DNA of 30,123 bases. Origin: VRUE01 sp963764365 (GTDB taxonomy: Bacteria > Actinomycetota > Thermoleophilia > Solirubrobacterales > 70-9). Under the pieces are notes generated by a model. That model made no database searches. It was not told the DNA's origin and worked only from the letters and a program-made list of their open reading frames with translations. The DNA lies in contig CAVXSI010000003.1 of NCBI GenBank assembly GCA_963764365.1, positions 1-30,123 on the forward strand, given 5' to 3'. A program made the position numbers and the translations under genes. Position 1 is the stretch's first letter, and the number at the start of each line of letters is the position of its first letter. Positions 15,523 through 24,368 of this stretch are shown in pieces.

Positions 15523-16407
15523 ATGGAGCAGTTGACTACGCCCAACAAACCCGCGACGGCAACCTCGACCGGAGCCATGCCGACCCCGGAAACGATCCGC
15601 CTTCAGCCGACGCGCGGTTTCAGCCGCATTCTAGCGCCACGCGAGCTCTGGCGCTACCGCGATCTCGCCTTTCAGATCGCATCTCGCGACGTCACCATTC
15701 GCTACCGGCAAACCGCCTTCGGTGCCGCCTGGGCGATCCTGCAGCCGGTTGCCTTCATGGTCGTCTTCTCGATCATCTTCGGGCAGGCCGCCGGCATCCC
15801 CTCCGATGGTCTGCCGTACGCGCTGTTCAGCCTTGCGGCGTTGGTTCCCTGGATGTTCTTCGCGAATGCCTTCCTGCTCGGCTCCGAAAGCCTGGTGCTC
15901 AACCAGGAACTGGTCTCGAAAGTCTATTTTCCACGCATCTTCCTGCCGGCTGGGGTCGTCGCTGCGGGCTGTGTGGACTTCGGCATCTCCCTCGTCATCC
16001 TCCTCGTCGTCGTCCTCGTCTACGGGATCGTGCCGTCCCTGGCCATCCTTGCGCTGCCGCTCCTTGTCGTGATCGCGGTGGCGACGGCACTGGGCGTCGG
16101 TACCGCGCTGTCGGCGGTCAACGTTCGCTACCGCGACGTGCGTTACGTGGTCCCCTTCGCGACGCAGGCCTGGCTCTTCATCACGCCGATCGTCTATCCC
16201 AATAGCAGCCTCAGCGAGCCCCTGCGGACGCTCTCGGCTGTCAATCCCATGGTCGGAGTGGTCGAAGGCTTCCGCTGGGCGGTGCTCGACACAGGCAGCG
16301 CACCGGTCGCCCTGATGGCGATCTCCGCCGCCGCCGCCGCGGTTCTGCTGGTTGCCGGTCTCGCCTACTTCGACCGGGTGGAGCGAAGCTTCGCCGACTT
16401 CATCTGA
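15523..16407 (+). CDS. wzm: ABC-2 type polysaccharide export permease (Wzm-like)
   Basis: A 294-aa inner-membrane permease that, as a dimer with the downstream ATPase, exports a lipid-linked or cell-wall polysaccharide. After a ~45-aa soluble N-terminus come ELWRYRDLAFQIASRDVTIR and YRQTAFGAAWAILQP, the diagnostic start of Wzm/TagG/RfbA permeases. About six membrane segments follow, and the family motif SAVNVRYRDVRYVVPF lies between helices, with a WLFITPIVYP segment. It ends in the short cytoplasmic tail ERSFADFI. The ATPase gene starts 5 nt later. It is divergent from the phosphonate operon, so the exported glycan is the likely carrier of the AEP groups. Confidence 0.92.
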   Translation: MEQLTTPNKPATATSTGAMPTPETIRLQPTRGFSRILAPRELWRYRDLAFQIASRDVTIRYRQTAFGAAWAILQPVAFMVVFSIIFGQAAGIPSDGLPYALFSLAALVPWMFFANAFLLGSESLVLNQELVSKVYFPRIFLPAGVVAAGCVDFGISLVILLVVVLVYGIVPSLAILALPLLVVIAVATALGVGTALSAVNVRYRDVRYVVPFATQAWLFITPIVYPNSSLSEPLRTLSAVNPMVGVVEGFRWAVLDTGSAPVALMAISAAAAAVLLVAGLAYFDRVERSFADFI

Positions 16408-16412
16408 GCCGA

Positions 16413-17666
16413 ATGAGCGACGTTGCGATTCAGGTAGACGGCCTCGGCAAACAGTACAAACTCGGCCTCAATGCCTCCTACGGCTCCTTGCGCGAGAGCG
16501 CGGCGGAAGCGATGAGGAACACGGTCGGCAGGCTCGCCGGCCGGAAGGAGCGGCCCGATACTGACATCCTCTGGGCGCTGCGCGACGTCTCCTTCACCGT
16601 CAACAGAGGGGAAGCGGTCGGTCTGATCGGCCATAACGGCGCCGGCAAGAGCACGCTGTTGAAATTGCTGTCGCGAATTGCGGAGCCGACCACCGGCTGG
16701 GCCGAGGTGACGGGGCGAGTCGGTTCGCTGCTGGAGGTCGGGACCGGGTTTCACCCCGAGCTGACCGGGCGCGAGAACGTCTTCCTCAATGGAGCGATCC
16801 TCGGCATGCGCCGCTCTGAGATTCGCAAACGCTTCGATGAGATCGTTGACTTCGCCAACATAGAGCGCTTCCTCGACACGCCGGTCAAGCGGTACTCAAG
16901 TGGAATGCAGGTCAGGCTTGCGTTCGCGGTTGCTGCCTACCTCGAACCCGAGATCCTCCTCGTAGACGAGGTGCTGGCGGTGGGCGATGCGACGTTTCAG
17001 CGCAAGTCGCTGGCGAAAATGGCCCAGGTGGCGAGGGAGGGGCGGACGGTGATCTTCGTCTCCCACAACCTGGCGACGATTCAGGCGCTTTGCGAGCGCG
17101 GTCTCCTGCTGGAGCGGGGCTCGGTGATTGCCGATGGCCCGATCGAAGAGACCGTCACGGGGTACCTGCGTGCCTTCGAGCGTTCCGCGAGCGACGACCT
17201 TCTGAGCCGCACCGATCGCGACGGCCGCTCTTGGCGCGAAAGCGAGGTCCGCCGCCTTGCTGTCTACGACGCCGCCAGTGACGAGGCGGATGTCGTCGTT
17301 GGCGGCCGCGGCGCCAGGATCGTCGTCGAGGTGACGAAGGTTCTGCCGATGATGGAGTGCCAGCTGACGATCCTCAACAGCCTCGGCACCCCGATCACGT
17401 CCTTCGACAGCGAGTTGGTTGCTCAAGGAGATACTCGCGATGAGAACGTCGGCGCGCGGATCGAATGCATAGTCAACTCGCTGCCGTTGATCCCCGGACG
17501 CTACCGAGTCGACGTCCTGCTCAAGGGACGCCAGGAGATCCAGGACGGCCTCCAGGCCGCCGCCTTCTTCGATGTGGAGCCCGGGGTCATCGAAAGCCGC
17601 GCGATGCCGGAGAGGGGCGCTGACGGCGACATCGTCCTGCCCCACGTCTGGCGCCTGCCATCCTGA
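16413..17666 (+). CDS. wzt: Polysaccharide ABC exporter ATPase (Wzt-like)
   Basis: A 417-aa ATPase. The nucleotide-binding domain (about residues 1-250) has Walker A GHNGAGKST, the family marker GTGFHPELTGRENVFLNG, signature YSSGMQVRLAFAVA, Walker B ILLVDEVLAVGD and the H-loop SHN. Residues from about 270 form an extra beta-rich C-terminal domain (RIVVEVTKVLPMMECQLTIL and so on), as in Wzt proteins whose C-terminus binds a modified chain end of the polysaccharide. That suggests the exporter may recognise a specific terminal modification. AEP as that mark is speculation. It follows the permease by 5 nt and converges on the deacetylase fusion, with 25 nt between stops and no clear terminator hairpin. 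Confidence 0.92.
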   Translation: MSDVAIQVDGLGKQYKLGLNASYGSLRESAAEAMRNTVGRLAGRKERPDTDILWALRDVSFTVNRGEAVGLIGHNGAGKSTLLKLLSRIAEPTTGWAEVTGRVGSLLEVGTGFHPELTGRENVFLNGAILGMRRSEIRKRFDEIVDFANIERFLDTPVKRYSSGMQVRLAFAVAAYLEPEILLVDEVLAVGDATFQRKSLAKMAQVAREGRTVIFVSHNLATIQALCERGLLLERGSVIADGPIEETVTGYLRAFERSASDDLLSRTDRDGRSWRESEVRRLAVYDAASDEADVVVGGRGARIVVEVTKVLPMMECQLTILNSLGTPITSFDSELVAQGDTRDENVGARIECIVNSLPLIPGRYRVDVLLKGRQEIQDGLQAAAFFDVEPGVIESRAMPERGADGDIVLPHVWRLPS

Positions 17667-17691
17667 ATTGGATGGTGGGAAGCCTGGGTGA

Positions 17692-19335
17692 TCAACCGCT
17701 GCCGAGCCACAGCTTGCGCACGAATCGCAGGATCGAGTCCTGCCCTTCGATTTCGATGCGCGGTATCAGCAACGGGTCGTCCCCGAATCCGACTTTCCGG
17801 GCGTGGGTGGTGCAGGCGCCGCGGAAGCCGTTTGCGACGATGCCGACCGTACGGGCGTCATAGCGCCCGTACGGATAGGCAAGAAGGGAGATGTCCATTC
17901 CAAGCGCCCGCTCCAGGTCGTCGCGCGAGCCCTTGGTCTCCGTCTCGATCGCTCCGGCCGGTGTATCCGGCAGCGATACGTGCGTTCGGGTGTGGGCCCC
18001 GACGCCGATGCCGCCGTCACGCATGTGTTTCACCTCGGCCAGAGACATGAGTGGACGCCCGGCCAGCTCGCCGTCGCGGTCCCAGCTGTTGCCGGCGCCG
18101 AGCCGGGCACTGACGAGGAAGACGGTCGCCGGGAATCCGTGTCGCCGGAGGATCTCGTCGGCGATCTCGAGGTTGTCCCGGTATCCGTCGTCGATGCTGA
18201 TCGCAACCGATCGGCGCGGCAGCTCCCTGTTCTCGTCGAGCATCAGCGCCAGGTCCTCGAGACGAGTGACGCGGTAGCGCAACAGCGACAGCAGCCTCAT
18301 CTGCCGGGCAAACGAGCGCTTCGGGACGATGAACCTCTCGGAATCGTCGGTCTCGGAAAAGGCGTGGTACAGGAGCACGGGAACGCCCCGGGTGGCTTGG
18401 ATCCAGCCCGAGCGGCCGATCCGCCGCCGGACCCCACGCCAGAAGGCTTGGCGAGACACGAAGCCGAACCAGGTCTGACGCCACTCGCTCCCGGGAATCA
18501 GGCGGCCCAGCCAGGCCAGGACGGGCGTCGGGACACGCAGCCCGAGCAGCAGTCGGCGCAACGCGATCTCGTGGATCGTCATCTGGTTGAACCAGCCGAG
18601 CAGTCGATGCCGCGTCTCGGGGTGCGCCTTGACGAACTCGGTGCACCATGCCCCGAAGCGTTCCTCGTCGGCGAGGATCCGCCCACCCGGCTTCTGGTCG
18701 TCGTGCACGGCTGTGGCGCGTGGAAGGAAGCGTGCGGAGCAGCCCGCACGACAGAGCCGGAACGCGAGCTCCAGATCCTCGATCGCCGGTGCGTCTTCGG
18801 CAAAGCCGCCCACGTCGATCAGGGTTGCTCGCGGGACGGAGAAGTTAGCCCCGTAGCAGTCGGTCCACTCGGCCTCGCGGCCGAGTCGTTCCCGGTAGCG
18901 CTGATTCCAAATCTTCGCGAACGCCCGTGAATATGGGTCACCGTCGGTCGGGGGCTCCTGAACGAGGACCCCCATCCCCAGGGCCTGAGAGGTTTGTCGG
19001 TGGGTGCGGAGATGCTCTTCGAGCAGCTCTGGCGCGGCGACGATGTCATCGTCCAGGAACAGGCAAACCCTTCCCCGCGCGGCGTCGATGGCGGCGTTGA
19101 GGGCCGCCGACTTGCCGCCCTTCGGCAAGTGCAGGACCCGAAGCGTGAACGGCGCCGGGAACGATTCGACCATCGGCGCGGTGCCGTCGGTCGAACCGTC
19201 GTCGGCAACCACCACCTCTATCGGCGCGAAATCGACGGTTTGGCTGCACAACGCTTCCAGGCAGCGACGCAGCAGCTCACGGCGGTTGTGGCTGGCGATG
19301 ATCACACTCAACTCGAGCGGCTGATTCGAGGCCAT
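17692..19335 (-). CDS. GT2 glycosyltransferase fused to NodB-type polysaccharide deacetylase
   Basis: A 547-aa two-domain protein. Residues 1-290 are a GT2 enzyme: LELSVIIASHNRRELLRRCL, VVADDGSTDGTAPMVE, KGGKSAALNAAID, DXD-like FLDDDIVAAPELL and acceptor motif IEDLELAFRLCRAG. Residues from about 330 are a CE4/NodB deacetylase: VPVLLYHAF, metal-binding SIDDGYRDN, GAHTRTHVSL (HxxxH) and YPYGRYD. It may add an N-acetylated sugar and then remove the acetyl group, or act on separate glycans. No signal peptide is visible, so deacetylation would be cytoplasmic, unlike most CE4 enzymes. The start ATG is 37 nt after the upstream GT4 stop. The part above 18554 is duplicated, in broken form, at the right end of the window. 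Confidence 0.88.
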   Translation of the reverse strand: MASNQPLELSVIIASHNRRELLRRCLEALCSQTVDFAPIEVVVADDGSTDGTAPMVESFPAPFTLRVLHLPKGGKSAALNAAIDAARGRVCLFLDDDIVAAPELLEEHLRTHRQTSQALGMGVLVQEPPTDGDPYSRAFAKIWNQRYRERLGREAEWTDCYGANFSVPRATLIDVGGFAEDAPAIEDLELAFRLCRAGCSARFLPRATAVHDDQKPGGRILADEERFGAWCTEFVKAHPETRHRLLGWFNQMTIHEIALRRLLLGLRVPTPVLAWLGRLIPGSEWRQTWFGFVSRQAFWRGVRRRIGRSGWIQATRGVPVLLYHAFSETDDSERFIVPKRSFARQMRLLSLLRYRVTRLEDLALMLDENRELPRRSVAISIDDGYRDNLEIADEILRRHGFPATVFLVSARLGAGNSWDRDGELAGRPLMSLAEVKHMRDGGIGVGAHTRTHVSLPDTPAGAIETETKGSRDDLERALGMDISLLAYPYGRYDARTVGIVANGFRGACTTHARKVGFGDDPLLIPRIEIEGQDSILRFVRKLWLGSG

Positions 19336-19372
19336 GGGGCGGGCGAATTTATCGAGGGCTGCGGTCAGGTCC

Positions 19373-20632
19373 TCAGCCGGGACGCCCGGTCGCTGCCGTT
19401 CTCGGCTGCGCCCCGCGCGCCTCCTCGTAAACGGCCTCCAGCCGTCTTGCCCAGCCGCTCGGGCTGTGGTGGCGCTCCGCGAAGCCGCGAGCCCGGCTGC
19501 TCAGCTCGCGGCGTCTCTCGGGGTCGTCGAGAAGACCAGACACCGCGTCGGCGATTTCGCTGCTTCCGTCGGCGATCGTCAGAGGCGGATCGGGCTCCAG
19601 GACGTCGAATCCCTCGGCTCCGCGGGTGGTGGTGACCGTTGCCTTGCCGGCGGCGAGGGCTTGCAGGACCTTCATTCGCATGCCGCCGCCGGTGCGCACG
19701 GGGGCGAGCACGATCGAAGCCGCCTCCAGGTGGGGCTGGACGGTGGGTGCGTCGGCGATGACCTCGACGTTGACGCCGGCAAGCGCCGAGATCTCCGGCG
19801 GCGGCGCGGTGCCGACGATGGTCAGTAGTGCGGCTGGGTGACGGGTGAGGATCTGGGGCATGATCTGACGCGCCAGCCAGGTCGCCGCGTCGCGATTGGG
19901 CTGATGGGTGAAACTTCCGACAAAGAGTAGCGTTCCCGGGATCTCCCGCTCGGGATCGGCGGGAGGGGGGAGGATCGTTCCGAACGGGCTGATCCGCACC
20001 CTGGAGGCGACCTCTGGCGCCAGGGCGGCGATCGCTTCGGCATCGCGGCGCGTGAAGGCCAGTACCCGCGTGAAGCGCCGCCAGCCGACTCGCTGGAAGC
20101 GTGGCCGCCGCCGCCAGTCGAGCTCGTGCATCGCTCGCGAGGGCCATTTCGACGGCCACCCCAGCCTCCAGTCGACGGGGCGGGGCCGCAGGACCTCGTG
20201 CTCGGTCAGTACCGCCGGCACGTCCTCCGGCAGGCGCAGCGCCGACATCGCGCTGTCCTCGACCGCGATCACGTCGAAGTCCTCGGTCGCCACCGCCCGG
20301 TCCACCAGCCTCTGGACTCCAGGGACCGCGAACCAGACCGATCGCCAGGGCCTTGGCGTGAAGGCCCACGTTCCCGCCAACCGCCCGCGGCGTCGCCAGC
20401 GCGCGGCGGGCGATCGCGGCTGGCGGCGGTCCGCGAAACGCGCGTCGAGGCCGGAAGCGGCCAGCGCGGCGGCTGCCTCCGCCTCTCCGGGCTCGTCTCC
20501 GACCGCGCTGATCAGGGTCACCGAGTGGCGCTTGCGCAACCCGGTCAACTGGGCATCGAGCAGGACCGGAATCGCTCCGCCTCCCTCGGCTTGAGGGACC
20601 ATCGAGGTGACGAGCAGGATCTTCAGGCGCAA
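19373..20632 (-). CDS. GT4-family glycosyltransferase
   Basis: A 419-aa GT-B fold glycosyltransferase. It begins KILLVTSMVPQAEGGGAIPV and has the donor-lobe sequence TLLFVGSFTHQPNRDAATWL, LLTIVGTAPPPEI, and the sugar-nucleotide region VLAPVRTGGGMRMKVLQALA plus GKATVTTTRGAEG. These are typical of the GT4 group that makes exopolysaccharides. The start appears to be TTG 20632, giving MRLKILLV; no in-frame ATG lies close by and no good ribosome site is visible. It sits 17 nt after the GT2-fusion stop and 37 nt before the GT2-deacetylase, so the three genes are likely one operon. Part of it (19952-20811) is base-for-base identical to the right-arm copy. Confidence 0.85.
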   Translation of the reverse strand: MRLKILLVTSMVPQAEGGGAIPVLLDAQLTGLRKRHSVTLISAVGDEPGEAEAAAALAASGLDARFADRRQPRSPAARWRRRGRLAGTWAFTPRPWRSVWFAVPGVQRLVDRAVATEDFDVIAVEDSAMSALRLPEDVPAVLTEHEVLRPRPVDWRLGWPSKWPSRAMHELDWRRRPRFQRVGWRRFTRVLAFTRRDAEAIAALAPEVASRVRISPFGTILPPPADPEREIPGTLLFVGSFTHQPNRDAATWLARQIMPQILTRHPAALLTIVGTAPPPEISALAGVNVEVIADAPTVQPHLEAASIVLAPVRTGGGMRMKVLQALAAGKATVTTTRGAEGFDVLEPDPPLTIADGSSEIADAVSGLLDDPERRRELSSRARGFAERHHSPSGWARRLEAVYEEARGAQPRTAATGRPG

Positions 20633-20811
20633 TGTCCCACGGCCGCGACCTACGCCGCGGGAGCCCGGCCGGCCCTGCGGCCTTCCGGTTGATAGTGCTC
20701 GTCCAGCTCGCGTATCGTCGGCGCCGGTCGTCTGCGGGCGCCGCCCGACCTGGTGTTGCGCCTGGCTTCCATGACGATCGTCTTCAGTACCCGGAAACCG
20801 TCGCGGAAGGT
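19952..20811. repeat. 860-bp block identical to 27883-28742 (inverted)
   Basis: No difference was seen across this block, although the arms differ by several percent on either side. The first mismatches are 20812 (C, against C at 27882, where the pairing would need G) and 19951 (against A 28743). The block spans the end of the GT2 fusion and two thirds of the GT4 gene. Confidence 0.8.
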
Positions 20812-22298
20812 CTTCAGGTTGCTCTGTCCGTGGATCCGGCTCGACTCGTAGCTGGGCACCTCGGTGATCTTCATCCCGGCGCCGGCGATCCGCAGGTTGA
20901 TCAGCGTCTCGACCTCGAAGCCGGGCACGTCGAGCGAGATGAACGGCAGGCAGCGCGCCCAGAACGCGTTGTAGCCATAGCAGAGGTCGGTGAAGTGGGT
21001 GCCGTGCAGGAGGTTGGCGGTGCCGCTGAGGAAGGTGTTGCCGGCCTGCGCAACCGGGTGATGTCGTCGCTGCCGCCGTCCTTGAGGAAACGCGATCCCT
21101 TGGCGAAGTCGGCACCGGCCTCGAGCGCCTCGACGAAGCGGGGAATCTCGGCCGGGTCGGCGGAGCCGTCGGCGTCCAGCATCACAACGAGGTTGCCGGT
21201 GACCGCCGCGAACCCCGTCCGCAGCGCGTCCCCCTTGCCGCGACCGCTCTGGCTGAAGACCCGGATGCTCGGGTAGGCGCGGCGGGCGGCCTTGATCGTG
21301 TCGTCGTGGGAGTTGCCGTCGACCAGGATCACCTCGTGCAGGCCGTCCGGCAGCTGGCTGAGCACGTGGCCCAGGTTGCGCTCCTCGTTCATCGCCGGGA
21401 CGACCACGCTGACCTTCGTCTTGCGCTCGCGGCGCCGGTCCGGTCCCGAGTAGGGAACCGGGCTGCGCCAGGCGAGCGCCTGCACGTCGATCAACGGCAC
21501 GCCGGCCACCTGGCCGGCCGTCGCCAGGGGTGCGTCGAGCAGGTCGAGCGGTCGCGGCAGCAGGCTGACCGGGACGCCGATCGACCTGAAGGCGCGCACC
21601 AGCCCGAGCAGGCCCTCGTCGTCCGCGTCCCGGCTGGAAATGACGACGCGGTCGGCGCCGAAGCGGTCGACCACGTCGAGGGCCGAGACCCGTGTTGCGG
21701 GCTCCGAGCGGCTGTCGTCGGTGGGAACGGTGCAGACGATCCGCGCGTAGCGCCGCAACGGCGCGTAGGCGCGCAGCCGCTCGGAGGTCGGCTCGTCGCC
21801 GACCAGCACCCAGCGCTCGACCGGGTCGATACGGCGCTGCAGCGAGCCGCTGAGCGCCCGCGCGGCGGTGTCGAGGACGGCGAAGAAGACCAGCAGCGCC
21901 AGCTGCTGCTCGCCCGTGAGCGGCGTCAGCAGCGAGGACGACCAGGCGAACAGGGCGGCGACGAGTAGGCGGATCATCGGCCAGGCGAGTCCGTTCTCGT
22001 CTCCGAGCGGGCCGTGGACCGGCTTCGAGCCGTAGACGCCGAGCGTGGCGTAGACGGCGATCAGCAGCAGCGGGGTCACCGGCAGGGCGGGGAAGAGCGG
22101 CTTGGACGAGGCGGCCGCCACCACAACGAGCGCGATCGAGGAGGCGAGCAGGTCGATCGCCGGCACCAGCCACCAGCCGAGGCCGCGCTTGGTTCGGGGC
22201 AGGCTGCCCAGGGTCGGGCGATCCTGGACCACCGCTTCGCGTTTGGCGGCCGGGGAGGGAAGTCGGGCGTCGAGTGGGAGGTCGGTTGAGGAATGCAT
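20650..22298 (-). CDS. Phosphoglycosyltransferase-type N-terminal half fused to GT2 (one frameshift)
   Basis: About 549 aa once a single missing base near 21045 is restored. Residues 35-140 hold about four membrane helices (WWLVPAIDLLASSIALVVVA and others). Residues 150-270 form a Rossmann-like domain (VERWVLVGDEPTSERLRAYA, FGADRVVISSRDADDEGLL). This is the N-terminal half of WbaP-like polyprenyl-phosphate sugar-phosphate transferases. The usual catalytic domain is absent; instead a GT2 domain follows (KVSVVVPAMNEERNLG, ILVDGNSHDDTI, DXD-like VVMLDADGSADP, LCYGYNAFW), similar to dolichyl/polyprenyl-phosphate hexosyltransferases. It may charge a polyprenyl carrier at the membrane. ATG 22298 is preferred because the right-arm homologue starts at the same place. 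Confidence 0.82.
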
Positions 22299-22535
22299 CG
22301 GCTGTCGCGGAGACGTCTTCTTTCTTTGTCGGGTGCTGCCCCCGGGGCCGTCCGAGGGCGGGCAACTACCTATCGGCACGGCAGGCGAGCCACGTTAGCG
22401 TCCGCAATTTGCGAAAAGCAATTTTCTTGGGTATGTACAGGAAGTGTGCAGGAACTCCGCTGAGGCGCAACCGCCTCGCTGTTCAGACTGGCTGCACCTC
22501 CCCGTAAGTGGGGCGGATCGCTACCTACAACCTGT
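22299..22535. other. Intergenic region upstream of the GT2-fusion operon
   Basis: No gene is supported. Comparison with the right-arm counterpart (26176-26409) shows only short conserved blocks, notably CGCTAACGTG (reverse strand of 22391-22400) and a GTTGTAGGTA segment just after the lyase stop. A CCCC-6 nt-GGGG hairpin at 22500-22513 could help end the lyase transcript, but it is weak and lacks a T-tract. Confidence 0.4.
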
Positions 22536-23596
22536 TCAACCCTGCTGGAAGCCGTACGACTCGGCCAGTTCGGGGTCCTTGGCGGCGAGCATCTCCGCCA
22601 GATCGACCATCACCTTGCACTGCTTCCAGGTCGCGTCGTCCTGCATCTTGCCGTCGATCATGTGGACGCCGCGGCCGTCGGGAATCGCCTCCAGCACTTT
22701 CTTCGCGAACCTGACCTCGTCCGGCGGCGGGCTGAAGACCTTCTTCGCGATCTCGATCTGCACCGGGTGCAGCGACCAGGCGCCGACGCAGCCGAGCAGG
22801 AAGGCGGCCCGGAACTGGGTCTCGCAGCCGGCCGTGTCCTTGATGTCGCCGAAGGGGCCGTAGAAGGGCAGGATCCCGGTCGAGGCGCAGGCGTCGACCA
22901 TGCGGGCGATCGAGTAGTGCCAGGGGTCCTGCTGGGCGGTGACGCGATCGGCCTCGGGGTTCTCGGGGTCGGCCGGGTCCTCCATCGAGCGGTAGCCGGG
23001 GTGGCCGCCGCCGACCCGGGTCGTCTTCATCCGCCGCGAGGCGGCGAGGTCGGCGGGTCCGAAGCTCATCCCCTGCATGCGCGGGCTGGCGGCGGCGATC
23101 TCCTCAAGATTGACGACGCCCTGGGCGGTCTCGAGGATGGCGTGGATCAGCAGCGGGCGGTCGAGCCCGGCCTGGGCCTCGAGCTGGGCCAGTAGACGGT
23201 CGACGTAGTGGATGTCCCAGGCGCCCTCGACCTTCGGCACCATCACCACCTCAAGCTTGTCGCCGATCTCGGTGACCAGCGTCGTCAGGTCGTCGAGCAC
23301 CCAGGGGCTCTCCAGCGAGTTGACGCGGGTCCAGAGCGCGGTCTGGCCGAAGTCGGACTCCTTCGCGGCCTTGATCAAGCCGGCGCGGGCGGCCTCCTTG
23401 CGGTCGACCGGGATCGCGTCCTCGAGGTTGCCGAGCAGGATGTCGGTCTTCTTGCGATGTCGGCGGCCTTGGCGACCATCTTCTCGTTCGAGAAGTCGAG
23501 GAAGTGGATCATCCGCGACGGCTTGAAGGGGATCTCGCGTAGCGGCTCGGGTGCGCCGATCGCCAGCGGGTGAAAGAAGTCTCTGGGGTTTCTCAA
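22536..23596 (-). CDS. mcl: Malyl-CoA/citramalyl-CoA lyase-type enzyme (one frameshift)
   Basis: About 353 aa after restoring one base near 23454 (GCAAG here, GCCAAG in the right-arm copy). It belongs to the CitE-like/HpcH aldolase superfamily and closely follows malyl-CoA/beta-methylmalyl-CoA/citramalyl-CoA lyase: PLAIGAPEPLREIPFKPSRM, FLDFSNEKMVAKAADIA, LLGNLEDAIPVDRKEAAR, the metal-site region VVMVPKVEGAWDIHY, and KTTRVGGGHPGY. These enzymes cleave or form C4-C5 acyl-CoAs with glyoxylate or pyruvate in the cytoplasm. The start is TTG 23596 with AGGAG just upstream. It is unrelated in function to the surrounding glycan genes. Confidence 0.88.
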
Positions 23597-23745
23597 GCTG
23601 CTCCTCGGGTCATTGTTCGCCTGCTCCTTCCCTGTGCCCGGCTCAATCTAGCCAAGGGCGTCGGTGGGCGCGTGCCCCGGGCTATCATCGCCGCGCAGAT
23701 GTCCACGCGGAATCAGCCGGGGAAGCTCAGGGAGCGCGCGCAAGC
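23597..23745. promoter_or_regulatory. Divergent promoter region of mcl and methyltransferase
   Basis: This 149-nt region separates the two divergent starts. A -10-like TATCAT lies at 23683-23688 for the plus-strand gene, and TAGATT (reverse strand, about 23646-23651) for mcl. Both are preserved in the right-arm copy although surrounding bases differ. No convincing -35 boxes were found. Confidence 0.35.
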
Positions 23746-24368
23746 GTGAGCTCCCGGTTGCGGGACGCGGTCCGCCGAAGCCCGGCGCTGACCCGCTTCC
23801 TCGTTCGCGTCGCCGGGCGGGCCCAGGCGCTGCGGGACCGAGGGCTGACGCGCTCGGGGCGCTGGCGGCGGCGGGCGGGCGACGAGACCCGCTACTGGGA
23901 GGACGCGCTCACCGCCGACGACGCCCGCGAGGCCTTCTCCGAACGCCTCGATCCCGAAGCCCCGCTCGAAGACGACAGCCTGATCCGGGCTGTCGACGAG
24001 GTTGATGCCGAGGTGGTTGAGATCCTCGACGTCGGCTCCGGGCCGTTGACCTCGGTCGGCAAGACCCATCGCGACCGTCGGCTGAAGATCGTGGCGGTGG
24101 ACCCGCTCGCCGACGACTACGCGCGGATCCTGCGCGAGGCCGGCATCGACGCGCCGGTGGTGCGGCCGCCTGCGGGGGCGAGGAGATCGCCGAGCACCTC
24201 GGCGAGGACAGCTTTGACGTCGCGTACGCGCTCAACGCGCTCGACCACTGCGCCGACCCGATGCTGGTGCTCGACAACATGCGCAGGGTCGTCAGGCCCG
24301 GCGGGCGCATCGCCCTCACCCACATGCGCAACGAGGGCGAGCGGAACGGACTTCGCCTGCCGAAGTAG
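23746..24368 (+). CDS. SAM-dependent methyltransferase, truncated and frameshifted
   Basis: The N-terminal two thirds of a class I methyltransferase. From GTG 23746: an Arg-rich helix region, YWEDALTADDAREAFSERLD, and the SAM-binding glycine motif VEILDVGSGPLTSVGK. The frame breaks near 24162 (one base lost compared with the right arm), then continues in another frame with EEIAEHLGEDSFDVAYALNA, LDHCADPMLVLDN and RPGGRIALTHMRNEGERNG. The protein should continue with about Y-F/H-G-L-H-Q, but the sequence turns back on itself here and stops at an artificial TAG (24366-24368). The substrate is unknown. GGGAG upstream may be the ribosome site. Confidence 0.75.
24350..24366. repeat. Tip of the inverted repeat (5-nt loop)
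   Basis: ACTTCG and CGAAGT (24350-24355, 24361-24366) pair around the loop CCTGC. Beyond them the arms keep pairing for kilobases, with an extra AG at 24367-24368 on the right. A palindrome with so short a spacer would be very unstable in a living cell. Confidence 0.85.

Larger units (their letters stand above)
18554..24355. repeat. Left arm of a ~5.8-kb inverted repeat
   Basis: Every gene here reappears in reverse order and opposite strand in 24361-30123. Anchor pairs are GT2-CE4 start 19335/29346, GT4 TTG 20632/28062, GT2-fusion start 22298/26410, lyase TTG 23596/25120, and methyltransferase GTG 23746/24969. The coordinate sums drift only from 48715 to 48681, so the arms are collinear apart from small indels. 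Confidence 0.95.

Noticed and set aside
24350..24366. Hairpin at the fold point as a transcription terminator
   Set aside because: The stem is just the tip of the kilobase-scale palindrome inside a coding gene and has no T-tract.
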